A program made the translations under genes and the position numbers. The notes under the pieces are model-generated. The model saw only the letters and a list, made by a program, of their open reading frames with translations, had not been told where the DNA came from and did not search any database. A stretch of 11,963 nucleotides of DNA from Roseiarcus sp050015935 (GTDB lineage Bacteria; Pseudomonadota; Alphaproteobacteria; Rhizobiales; Beijerinckiaceae): NCBI GenBank assembly GCA_050015935.1, contig JBEKAL010000106.1, positions 1 to 11,963 of the forward strand, written 5' to 3'. Of this stretch, positions 5,269-11,963 are shown piece by piece (the stretch's first letter is position 1; every line of letters starts with the position of its first letter).

Positions 5269-7827
5269 ATGACCCGCAAACGGAAAATGGACCCCGACCA
5301 ACTCGGGCTGCTCGAAGCGCGGGTGGCGACCGCGCCCTGCGTGCCGGCCATTCGCGAGAAGGTGACGGCGTGGCGAGACGGCGGTTGCAAGGGCGTCACC
5401 GATACCACGCGGCTGCTCTTGAACTATTGGTTCAAGACCGATCATCGGCTGCGGAGCGGGCAAAAATTTGCCTACCACCTCTTTCAGCGCGACGCCATGG
5501 AGACCCTGGTCTATCTCTACGAGGTGGCGAAGGTTCGCCGACATAAGACTTTGGTCGAGACATTCGCCACGCGAAGCGATCTGCGCCTGTTGCAGTACGA
5601 CGATTTTGCTCGTTACTGCGTGAAAATGGCGACCGGCAGCGGCAAGACCAAGGTCATGTCGCTGGCTATTGCTTGGCAATTCTTCAACGCAGTGGCCGAA
5701 GCGCGCGACGATTTCGCGAAGACCTTCCTGCTGATCGCTCCGAACGTCATCGTGTTCGAGCGGTTGCGCACCGACTTCGAAGGCGGCCGCATTTTTCGCG
5801 CCGATCCCATCATCCCGCCCGAATTGGAAATTTTCTGGCGCGATTTTCAATGCTACATGCGCGGCGACAGCGAACGGGCAAGTTCGCTCGGCGCGCTTTA
5901 TCTGACCAACATCCAGCAATTTTACGAGCGCGCCGCAAACGGAGGCGACGAGCCCGCCGAAATGACCGCAGTGCTCGGTCAAAAACCGCCCGCGCAAAAA
6001 TTGGCGAACGAGGATTTCGACAAGCGGATCGCCTCCCGCGGCGGGCCGGTCGTCGTCCTCAACGACGAAGCGCACCATACGCACGATGAAGAAAGCGAAT
6101 GGAATAAGATGATTCGCGCGTTGCATGCGGGCGTTTCCGGCGGTGTCGCTGCGCAGTTGGATTTCACCGCGACGCCCCGCCACAGCAAGGGGCAATTGTT
6201 TTCATGGACCGTGTTCGACTATCCGCTCAAGCAAGCGATCATCGACAACGTCGTGAAGCGACCGTTGAAGGGAATCGCCAAGGGGATTTCGGAGCAGCGC
6301 TCGGACGTGGCGAGCACGCGCTACGAGGCGTACCTGGCGGCGGGCGTCGAACGTTGGAAGGAGTATCGCGAACAACTGAGCCCGCTCGGCAAGAGGCCCG
6401 TGTTGTTCGTGATGATGAACGATACCGACGACGCCGACGACGTGGGCGACTGGTTGCAGAAGAAATATCCTTCTGAGTTCGGCGGCGAGAAGCTGCTGAT
6501 CATTCATACCGACAAATCCGGCGAAGTGTCGAAACGAGATTTGGACAAGGCGCGGAAAATCTCGCGAGAAATCGACGTTGAGAAGAGCCCGGTCAATTGC
6601 ATCGTCAGCGTGCTGATGTTGCGCGAAGGCTGGGACGTGCAGAGCGTGACGGTGATCGTCGGTTTGCGGCCGTACACGTCGAAAGCCAACATTCTGCCGG
6701 AGCAGACCGTCGGACGCGGACTGCGCCTGATGTTCCGCGGCGCCACCGGCTACATCGAGCGCGTGGACGTCATCGGCAACAAAACGTTCATCGAATTTGT
6801 CGAGCAATTGGAGCGCGAAGAGGATATCGAGCTAGAAACATTCAACATCGGCGACAAAGTCCATATCGTCACGATCGCGCCGGACCCGAAGAAGCAGGAC
6901 AAGGACATTCCGATTCCGGTCTTAAGTCCGATCCTTACGCGCAAGAAGTCGTTGGCGGAGGAAATCGCCGGGCTCGACGTGAGCACGTTGGATTGCCCTG
7001 TGCTGCCGCGCAAGCAGGATGACCCAGTGGCCAAGACATTCCGTTATGAGGGCTACGACATTATTACATTGCAGAAGCTTGTAGAAAGAGAATACCACAT
7101 CCCCGAGCCGCAAACCGCGGAGGAAGTCATCGGCTACTACGCCCGCCGCATCGCGCAGGACGTAAAATTGCCATCGCAATTTTCGGCGTTAGCGCCAAAG
7201 GTGAGAGAGTTTCTGGAAACCAAGGCGTTCGGCGAGCGGGTCGCGCTGAACGAGCCCGCCATGATCAAGGCGATCAGCAGCAACGTCGCCCAATACGTCA
7301 CCGTCAAGACCTTTGTCGAAGCGCTGCGAAAAATGGTCATAGCGGAGCTGCAACCGCAACTTCTCCATGGCGGGCGCCTATTGTCGGAGACGCCGCCGTT
7401 TCCGTGGTCGCGCCCCACCATTGCCGCCGACAAATCCGTTTTCAATCTTGTCCCTTGCCACAACGAATTCGAAAAGGAGTTCGCGCGGTTCTTGCAGAAA
7501 GCGGACGATGTAGACCGATTCGCCAAACTGCCGGAGCAATTCGGCTTCGCTATCGAGTACACGGATAACATGGGTAACTTGCGCTACTACGAGCCCGATT
7601 TCGTCGTGCTGACGAAGGATGGCACACACTATATCGCCGAGACCAAAGGCTTGGAGGACGTCAATGTCGCGAACAAGGATCGCGCCGCGCATTTGTGGTG
7701 CGAGAACACGACGGGACTTACCGGCAAGCCTTGGGCGTATGTGAAAGTCCTGCAAACTGCATATAAACAGCTTCAGCCGACCCGGTTCGAGGACTTGCTC
7801 GTTCTGGAGCAGAAGAAGCTCCTGTGA
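5269..7827 (+). CDS. Res-like restriction enzyme: DEAD/DEAH helicase with C-terminal PD-(D/E)XK nuclease
   Basis: The probable restriction and translocation subunit partnering the methyltransferase; 852 residues. Helicase superfamily 2 motifs in order: a Q-motif-like segment around 67-80, Walker A ATGSGKT at 121-127, DEAH-type NDEAHH at 265-270, motif III DFTATPR at 298-304, and motif VI QTVGRGLR at 479-486. Motif V-like LREGWDV precedes motif VI. A C-terminal nuclease site reads EPDFVV (D777) then AETKG (E791, K793), the PD-(D/E)XK pattern seen in Type III Res subunits. It resembles what automated annotation calls the BPTD_3080-family restriction endonuclease (from memory, not checked). ATG 5269 lies 5 bases after the DUF559 stop with no close Shine-Dalgarno, so re-initiation or the distant REP-derived GGGGGAGG is possible; ATG 5287 is an alternative. 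All core motifs are intact, so the enzyme looks functional. Confidence 0.92.
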   Translation: MTRKRKMDPDQLGLLEARVATAPCVPAIREKVTAWRDGGCKGVTDTTRLLLNYWFKTDHRLRSGQKFAYHLFQRDAMETLVYLYEVAKVRRHKTLVETFATRSDLRLLQYDDFARYCVKMATGSGKTKVMSLAIAWQFFNAVAEARDDFAKTFLLIAPNVIVFERLRTDFEGGRIFRADPIIPPELEIFWRDFQCYMRGDSERASSLGALYLTNIQQFYERAANGGDEPAEMTAVLGQKPPAQKLANEDFDKRIASRGGPVVVLNDEAHHTHDEESEWNKMIRALHAGVSGGVAAQLDFTATPRHSKGQLFSWTVFDYPLKQAIIDNVVKRPLKGIAKGISEQRSDVASTRYEAYLAAGVERWKEYREQLSPLGKRPVLFVMMNDTDDADDVGDWLQKKYPSEFGGEKLLIIHTDKSGEVSKRDLDKARKISREIDVEKSPVNCIVSVLMLREGWDVQSVTVIVGLRPYTSKANILPEQTVGRGLRLMFRGATGYIERVDVIGNKTFIEFVEQLEREEDIELETFNIGDKVHIVTIAPDPKKQDKDIPIPVLSPILTRKKSLAEEIAGLDVSTLDCPVLPRKQDDPVAKTFRYEGYDIITLQKLVEREYHIPEPQTAEEVIGYYARRIAQDVKLPSQFSALAPKVREFLETKAFGERVALNEPAMIKAISSNVAQYVTVKTFVEALRKMVIAELQPQLLHGGRLLSETPPFPWSRPTIAADKSVFNLVPCHNEFEKEFARFLQKADDVDRFAKLPEQFGFAIEYTDNMGNLRYYEPDFVVLTKDGTHYIAETKGLEDVNVANKDRAAHLWCENTTGLTGKPWAYVKVLQTAYKQLQPTRFEDLLVLEQKKLL

Positions 7828-8324
7828 ATGCGGCGCGCTCCGGTCCGCCTTTTTCTTTTGTGGCTAATCTTGCTCCCTTATTTGTTGGCACGGTTGCGAT
7901 GCGGGGTTTGCGGTTACTGCGGTAACCTGACGCTGCCCTCGACAGCCGACCCTACGCATTCTCCATCGCGGTCGCCTCGCCGAGCAGCGGCGAGATACGC
8001 GCCCGCTCCCCGGCCGCCGCCATTCGCCGTCGATCTCTCGAACCGCGAAAATTCCGGGTGAAGTGGGTTGTCGAGGGCCCGCGCAAGCGCGCCGCCTGCG
8101 GCGGTTTCGACCCTTGACAGCCCATTTCAATCGGAAAAGGATCTGGTCAAGAGATCGACGGCGAATTGCGGCGGCCGGGGAGAGCGGCGTTGCCGCGAGA
8201 GCGCGCTTGCGTTGCCTCTGCCTGGCGACGGCCATGGAGAATCCATAGGGTCGATCGTCAGGCGCACTGTCACCGTAACCCCACAGGCCTACGCATCGCG
8301 ATTCTTTCCCTCAGAGGACAATTC
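7828..8324. other. Intergenic/leader region between res and tpiA
   Basis: About 500 bases without a convincing gene. A 77-codon frame begins with ATG immediately after the res stop (TGAATG) and encodes a hydrophobic stretch LFLLWLILLPYLLARL, then a CGVCGYCG motif and an Arg/Pro-rich tail. It has no family resemblance I can name and is probably chance. A perfect inverted repeat GGTTAC-TGCG-GTAACC lies at 7912-7927, and a GC-rich palindrome CGCCGC/GCGGCG at 8090-8103 followed by TTTC. The tpiA promoter is probably in the last 210 bases. Confidence 0.5.
8114..8142 (+). promoter_or_regulatory. Candidate tpiA promoter
   Basis: A perfect TTGACA (-35 consensus) lies at 8114-8119. The -10 position is poor: with 17-base spacing it reads AAGGAT (8137-8142). 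It would give a leader of about 175 bases before the tpiA start. The isolated -35 match makes this tentative. Confidence 0.3.
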
Positions 8325-9083
8325 ATGACCCCTGGCGTGCGCCCGCTCGTAGCGGGAAACTGGAAGATGAACGGCTTGCGCGCTTCGCTGAGCGAGATCG
8401 TCGCGATGCGCCGCGCGGTCGACGCGGGGGAGGCCGGCACCGCGGAGATCGCGGTCTGTCCGCCCGCGACGCTGCTTTCCCCGGCCGCGGCGATTCTCGA
8501 GGACGGCGCGCTGAAACTGGGCGCGCAGGATTGCTGCGCCGCCGACAGCGGCGCCTACACCGGCGACATTTCCGCGCCGATGCTCGAGGACGCCGGCGCC
8601 TCTTACGTGATCGTCGGCCATTCCGAACGTCGCGCCGGCCATGGCGAGAGCGACGCGGCGGTGCGCGCCAAGGCCGAGGCCGCGCATAGAGCCGGCTTGA
8701 CCGCGATTCTCTGCGTCGGCGAAACGCGCGCCGAGCGCGAAGGGGGCCGCGCGATCGAAGTCGTGAGCGGCCAGCTCAGGGGATCGCTGCCCGCCAAGGC
8801 GGCGCCCGCCGATCTCGTCGTCGCCTACGAGCCGGTCTGGGCGATCGGCACGGGCCTCACGCCGACGCCCGCCGACGTCGCGCAGATGCATGGCGCGATC
8901 CGTGCGCTCCTAAGCGAAATCTACGGCGAGGCGGGCGCGCGCCTGCGCATTCTCTACGGCGGCTCGGTCAAGCCCGCCAACGCCCGCGAATTGCTCGGCC
9001 TGCCCAACGTCGACGGCGCGCTGGTCGGCGGTGCCAGCCTCAAGGCGGCCGACTTCATGGCGATCGCCGCGACCTACGCGTGA
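8325..9083 (+). CDS. tpiA: Triosephosphate isomerase
   Basis: Interconverts dihydroxyacetone phosphate and glyceraldehyde 3-phosphate in glycolysis, gluconeogenesis and the Calvin cycle; cytosolic homodimer. The 252-residue length and all hallmark motifs fit: AGNWKMN with catalytic K14, GHSERR with electrophile H99, AYEPVWAIGTG containing catalytic base E169 and loop 6, and the phosphate-binding GGSVKPAN near the C-terminus. ATG 8325 is chosen because GAGGA (8314-8318) sits 6 bases upstream and the TIM-barrel starts immediately (RPLVAGNWKMN); an in-frame extension to 8166 has no homology. It stands alone on the + strand, separated from both neighbours by 240 bases or more, so it probably has its own promoter. 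Composition matches the host chromosome. Confidence 0.98.
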   Translation: MTPGVRPLVAGNWKMNGLRASLSEIVAMRRAVDAGEAGTAEIAVCPPATLLSPAAAILEDGALKLGAQDCCAADSGAYTGDISAPMLEDAGASYVIVGHSERRAGHGESDAAVRAKAEAAHRAGLTAILCVGETRAEREGGRAIEVVSGQLRGSLPAKAAPADLVVAYEPVWAIGTGLTPTPADVAQMHGAIRALLSEIYGEAGARLRILYGGSVKPANARELLGLPNVDGALVGGASLKAADFMAIAATYA

Positions 9084-9364
9084 GCGCGGGGCGGGGGTCG
9101 CAGGTCGGTTTGCGAGGTCCGGGGCGGAAGCCGTAAGCGGGAAAGTCGCGCACGGATTGGTTGGAGTCGGCCCGTCCGGCTCGGGCCCGCGACTGGCGCC
9201 GGTCATGCTCCGGTCGAAGGTTCGGGGCGTCGTCGACGTCATCCCAGGCAAACAAAGCGCCAATCCGCCTGCGCTGGTATGTCTCACATAATGGACCCGT
9301 CGAGCCCCTTTCAACCCGGCTCGAACAGCGCTAACGTCGCCGCGCGCCAACAGGGGAGCGCGCC
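9084..9364. other. Intergenic region after tpiA
   Basis: About 280 bases without a convincing gene or a clear intrinsic terminator. The ORFs on both strands here lack ribosome sites and family features. CACATAATGG near 9286-9295 resembles a -10 region, with no good -35 seen. Confidence 0.4.
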
Positions 9365-9604
9365 ATGAAAGAGCCGGGCCTCGACCATCGCCATCGCGAC
9401 AAGAACGGCGAGATTCACCGTAAGCACGGCAATACGCACGTCGGAACCTTGCGCAAACACTACGGCGCCGGCTTTGCGCCGGGCTTCGAGGACACCGACA
9501 CGCTGGCGCACGTCCTGGCCACGCTCGACGAGCCCTCGCTCACCAAGCTGGTCAAAGACCACGAAGCCGGAACCTTGGCGGGGCATATCGCGAAACATTC
9601 CTGA
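9365..9604 (+). CDS. Small conserved hypothetical protein
   Basis: A 79-residue soluble protein. AGGGGAG (9352-9358) lies 6 bases before the ATG, a strong ribosome site. The sequence runs DKNGEIHRKHGNTHVGTLRKHYGAGFAPGF, then a helical C-terminal half LAHVLATLDEPSLTKLVKDHEAG. I recall a similar layout (DKNGEI.RKHGNT.V.TLR..YG..FA.GF then LDEPSL..LV.DHE) in small alphaproteobacterial proteins of unknown function. It is rich in His and Lys at the N-terminus and has no Cys, signal peptide or membrane segment. It stands between tpiA and the methyltransferase gene, 146 bases upstream of the latter's start, so co-transcription with it is possible but not shown. Confidence 0.8.
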   Translation: MKEPGLDHRHRDKNGEIHRKHGNTHVGTLRKHYGAGFAPGFEDTDTLAHVLATLDEPSLTKLVKDHEAGTLAGHIAKHS

Positions 9605-9750
9605 GCTGAAGCGCAGGGGCGCGTGGGCTTCCCCGCGGGAAACGCGGCTGGGAAGGCCAAATCGTTGCGGGTTTGACGGTGGAGGCGCGCGCCAGCCGGG
9701 GAACGCCGGTCGGCATGTTCGGTTGCGGAAAGTTCAAGAGGAGAACACGG

Positions 9751-10518
9751 TTGAGCATCTCGGAAAATTTTTTGAAGAGGGAAAACCTCCGCGCGCGCCT
9801 TTTCGCCGACACCTGGCGGACGCTGATCCCCGAAGTCTTTCGAGACGTGCCGACCTATTACGATAAGGGCAATGCGATCGCATCGCTGGGCAATTGTTCG
9901 CGATGGAGCAACAAGTTCGCCGCCGCGATTCGCCGGCGCCTGCCGCAGGGATCGAAAGTGCTCGACGTTTGCTCGGGCACGCACGATATCCCGCTGAGGC
10001 TTCTGGCGAAGGACCGGACGCTCGAAATCTACGCCGTGGACGCCAGTCCGCACATGACGGCCGAGGGTCAGCGCCGCGCCGGCGAGCGTAAGCTGACGAT
10101 TCGCGCCCAGGTCTGCGACGCTCATGCGCTGCCGTTTCCCGACGAGACATTCGATGCGGTGACGCTCCAGTTCGCCTCGCGCCACCTCGAGATCATCCGA
10201 GCGTTCAAGGAAATTCACCGGGTCCTCAAACCGGGGGGCGTCTTCTGCCACAACGACATGCTGCGCCCGGCCTCGAGAATCGTCGAGGCGCCGTATCTCG
10301 TCTACTTGCGCTTTTCGGTATGGTTCACCGCTACGCTTTTCAGAAGTTCGTCCGAGAGCATGAAGTGCATCGGCTACTTCGCCGAGGCCATACGGCACTT
10401 TTACACGCCAGGCGAAATGACCGAGCTTCTCGAGGAAGTCGGTTTCGTCGACATAGAAAACCGGAGCTTTCTCACCGGCGTGCTGTCCCACCACATCTCG
10501 CGTAAACCGCCGCGCTAG
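9751..10518 (+). CDS. UbiE/COQ5-like class I SAM-dependent methyltransferase
   Basis: A 255-residue cytosolic or membrane-peripheral methyltransferase, most like the UbiE/COQ5 quinone C-methyltransferases. SAM motif I is LDVCSGTHD (D72-D79), followed by an acidic second-strand YAVDAS, the DAHALPFPDETFDAVTLQF motif, and HRVLKPGG. The late segment KCIGYFAEAIRHFYTPGEM matches the UbiE pattern 'Y..ESI..F...' that precedes the final strands. Start: TTG 9751 has AAGAGGAG (9736-9743) 7 bases upstream, better than in-frame ATG 9715 or GTG/ATG 9673. Oddity: motif I has His78 where UbiE proteins normally have Gly (GTGD). The substrate is uncertain; it may be a paralogue, not the principal ubiquinone enzyme. 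Confidence 0.85.
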   Translation: MSISENFLKRENLRARLFADTWRTLIPEVFRDVPTYYDKGNAIASLGNCSRWSNKFAAAIRRRLPQGSKVLDVCSGTHDIPLRLLAKDRTLEIYAVDASPHMTAEGQRRAGERKLTIRAQVCDAHALPFPDETFDAVTLQFASRHLEIIRAFKEIHRVLKPGGVFCHNDMLRPASRIVEAPYLVYLRFSVWFTATLFRSSSESMKCIGYFAEAIRHFYTPGEMTELLEEVGFVDIENRSFLTGVLSHHISRKPPR

Positions 10519-10543
10519 AATCTATTCGGCGCGATCCCGCGGC

Positions 10544-10572
10544 CTCGCGCCCCCGCCCCCCCCCTGTACAAT
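10544..10572 (+). promoter_or_regulatory. Candidate -10 element next to a C9 homopolymer
   Basis: TACAAT (10567-10572) matches the -10 consensus in 5 of 6 bases. Two bases upstream is a run of nine C (10556-10564), itself preceded by CCCCG. No recognisable -35 lies 16-18 bases upstream. It is about 97 bases ahead of the DUF4424 start. Confidence 0.3.
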
Positions 10573-10668
10573 TGGCGGCCGCGGCGCGAGAACGAGCGGC
10601 GCCGGGGAGCGGAGACGCGGCTCGGCGGCTTCAATGGCGATCGAGGATCGCGACTTGGGAGGGAGCGC

Positions 10669-11712
10669 ATGCGAAATCCCGGAATGGCGTCGGCCTATCG
10701 GCGCCCTCGCGGGGCGATTCTGGCGGGGCTCGTCGCTCTGTTCGGCGGATCGTTCGCGCACGCCAACGATTCCACCGCCGAATTGACCACCGGCGGGCTG
10801 GTGTTGGCCAAGACCGCCGAAATCGAGATGCGCTCCGAAGATCTCGCCGTCTCCGAGAAGCAAATCGACGTCCGCTATCGCTTCTTCAATCGTTCCGCTC
10901 AGGACGTGACGGTCACGGTCGCGTTTCCGATGCCCGACATCGCCTGGGAGGGTCCGGACACGAACATCGCCGTTCCCGTTCCCGATTCGCCGAATTTCCT
11001 CGATTTCCACACCTTCGTCGACGGGCGGGAAGTCGCGGCGCAAAACGAGCAGAAGGCCTTTGCTGGCGGCGTCGACGTCAGCGCGCGGCTGCAGGCGCTC
11101 GGCGTGTCGCTCGCGCCGCAGCGCAATTCGACCTGGGCCGCCTTGGACGCGCTGCCGCCGGCGAAACAGGACGAATTGGTCAAGGCCGGGATTGCGACGC
11201 CGGACGACTACGACGCCGGCAAGGGCTGGGAGCATCATCTCGCGCCGAACTGGACGCTGAAGTCGAGCTTCTTCTGGAAGCAGAATTTCCCCGCCGGGCG
11301 CGAGGTCGCCGTCGAACACCGCTACCGCCCGAGCGTCGGCGAGACCGTCGGCACGATGCTCGGCTCGCCCGACATCGACGCGAAAGAGCTGGCCAATTAC
11401 GAGACCCTCTATTGCGTCGACAAGGCGTTTCTCGCCGGCGCGAAACAGGCGCAACGCGTGAACGGGGCGGGGATCGCGCAGAGCCCGCTCTTCGAGCGGC
11501 GCATCGCCTATGTCCTGACCACGGGCGCCAATTGGGCCGGACCGATCGGCGATTTCCATCTGACGGTCGACAAGGGCGCGCCGGACTCGCTGGTGAGCTT
11601 CTGCGCCGACCGGGTCAAGAAGATCGGACCGACGCTGTTCGAGGTTCGCCACGCCGATTTCACGCCGACGCAAGATCTGCACGTGCTGATTCTGTATCGG
11701 CCCGCCAAATGA
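10669..11712 (+). CDS. DUF4424 family exported protein
   Basis: A 347-residue protein of the DUF4424 family, function unknown. A Sec signal peptide is evident: basic start (YRRPRG), hydrophobic core AILAGLVALFGG, and cleavage site AHA before N33. The mature protein begins NDSTAELTTGGLVLAKTAEI and is followed by the family pattern of beta-rich segments (VRYRFFNRSAQDVTVTVAFPMPDI), a central helical insert, KSSFFWKQNFPAG, VEHRYRPSVG, and two Cys (in LYCVDKAF and VSFCADR) that may form a disulfide. It should be periplasmic. The ATG at 10669 is preceded by GGGAGGGAG (10657-10665); ATG 10684 is a weaker option. Its stop overlaps a downstream ATG (ATGA), so a coupled second gene is expected, but the frame there is only 30 codons long. 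Confidence 0.9.
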   Translation: MRNPGMASAYRRPRGAILAGLVALFGGSFAHANDSTAELTTGGLVLAKTAEIEMRSEDLAVSEKQIDVRYRFFNRSAQDVTVTVAFPMPDIAWEGPDTNIAVPVPDSPNFLDFHTFVDGREVAAQNEQKAFAGGVDVSARLQALGVSLAPQRNSTWAALDALPPAKQDELVKAGIATPDDYDAGKGWEHHLAPNWTLKSSFFWKQNFPAGREVAVEHRYRPSVGETVGTMLGSPDIDAKELANYETLYCVDKAFLAGAKQAQRVNGAGIAQSPLFERRIAYVLTTGANWAGPIGDFHLTVDKGAPDSLVSFCADRVKKIGPTLFEVRHADFTPTQDLHVLILYRPAK

Positions 11713-11801
11713 ATTCGTCGCCGAGCGGATTGCGATCGATTCGAATCTGCGCCGTCATGGCCCCTCTTTTGGCGGCGCTCTCGTCGGCGATCGCCGGATA
11801 G
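11709..11801 (+). pseudogene. 30-codon coupled ORF resembling an isolated signal peptide
   Basis: The ATG overlaps the DUF4424 stop (ATGA). The 30 residues read MNSSPSGLRSIRICAVMAPL then a small-residue hydrophobic end LAALSSAIAG, stopping at TAG 11799. The Arg, then hydrophobic, then A-I-A layout is that of a Sec signal sequence with nothing after it. After the TAG the same frame continues only 10 codons to TGA. It may be the remnant of a truncated exported-protein gene or a genuine small peptide. Confidence 0.35.
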
Positions 11802-11937
11802 AAAGCGCCGCAAATTGCGCTGCTCGGTCGCTGACGCGACTGTGATACGGTTTCCGGGCGATTGACTCGACGAGGGGGGATTCCGGAGGGGGGATCAGGA
11901 TGATAGATGGAAGAGCCATGATTCGCGGGAGGCGGAC

Positions 11938-11963
11938 ATGGCTCGGGTCGTCGACCATCTGAG
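11938..11963 (+). CDS. Possible start of a further gene, cut by the window edge
   Basis: ATG at 11938 is preceded at a 5-base distance by GGGAGG (11927-11932), and the frame MARVVDHL stays open to the window end. Earlier ATGs at 11900 and 11918 share a frame that closes at 11962. Only eight full codons are visible, so no function can be suggested. Confidence 0.35.

Noticed and set aside
5260..6195. 311-codon minus-strand frame opposite the helicase gene
   Set aside because: GC-rich antisense frame; the plus strand has intact Walker A and DEAH motifs in this span.
9460..10494. 344-codon minus-strand frame opposite the SAM methyltransferase
   Set aside because: Antisense shadow; the plus strand encodes motif I, KPGG and the UbiE-type C-terminal pattern.
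10522..11682. 386-codon minus-strand frame opposite the DUF4424 gene
   Set aside because: Typical third-codon-position GC artefact; the plus strand has a signal peptide, a strong ribosome site and the family pattern.

Overview
The window is GC-rich throughout (most genes look like 65-70% GC) and has strong Shine-Dalgarno sites, GTG/TTG starts and proteins whose closest relatives I know from Alphaproteobacteria. I infer a Hyphomicrobiales/Beijerinckiaceae-type alphaproteobacterium. No rRNA, tRNA or CRISPR array is visible, so the lineage is an inference from style and gene families only.

Layout. (1) 19-1173: a two-gene set with an HD-domain phosphohydrolase and a cysteine-based tyrosine/dual-specificity phosphatase. 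The phosphatase appears to start at a rare ACG codon. (2) 1174-1992: about 820 bases without a convincing gene. It holds a possible terminator, a REP-like palindromic element, a decameric T-tract tandem repeat in an AT-rich patch, and a second decamer-periodic GC-rich stretch. (3) 1993-2292: a small conserved alpha/beta protein, followed by a long two-segment hairpin. (4) 2645-7827: a restriction-modification island with a beta-class DNA methyltransferase (Type III Mod-like), a DUF559/Vsr-like small endonuclease, and a DEAD/DEAH helicase fused to a C-terminal PD-(D/E)XK nuclease (Res-like). The small nuclease sits between REP-type palindromes in opposite orientations, and one of these supplies its C-terminal codons. 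The catalytic and target-recognition core of the methyltransferase drops to about 40% GC between flanks of about 70% GC, which suggests a swapped segment. (5) 7828-8324: a long leader or intergenic region, then triosephosphate isomerase (tpiA) at 8325-9083. (6) 9365-9604: a small conserved hypothetical protein. (7) 9751-10518: a UbiE-like SAM methyltransferase with a TTG start. (8) 10669-11712: a secreted DUF4424 protein. A coupled 30-codon ORF that looks like an isolated signal peptide follows it. The window ends at what may be the first codons of another gene.

How the parts fit. The R-M genes form one plausible transcription unit on the + strand. Mod would set the recognised sequence and protect the host. 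Res would translocate and cut. The role of DUF559 is unknown. The other genes look like ordinary chromosomal cargo (central carbon metabolism, phosphohydrolases, a quinone-type methyltransferase, an envelope protein). The R-M block therefore looks like an accessory insertion between housekeeping genes.
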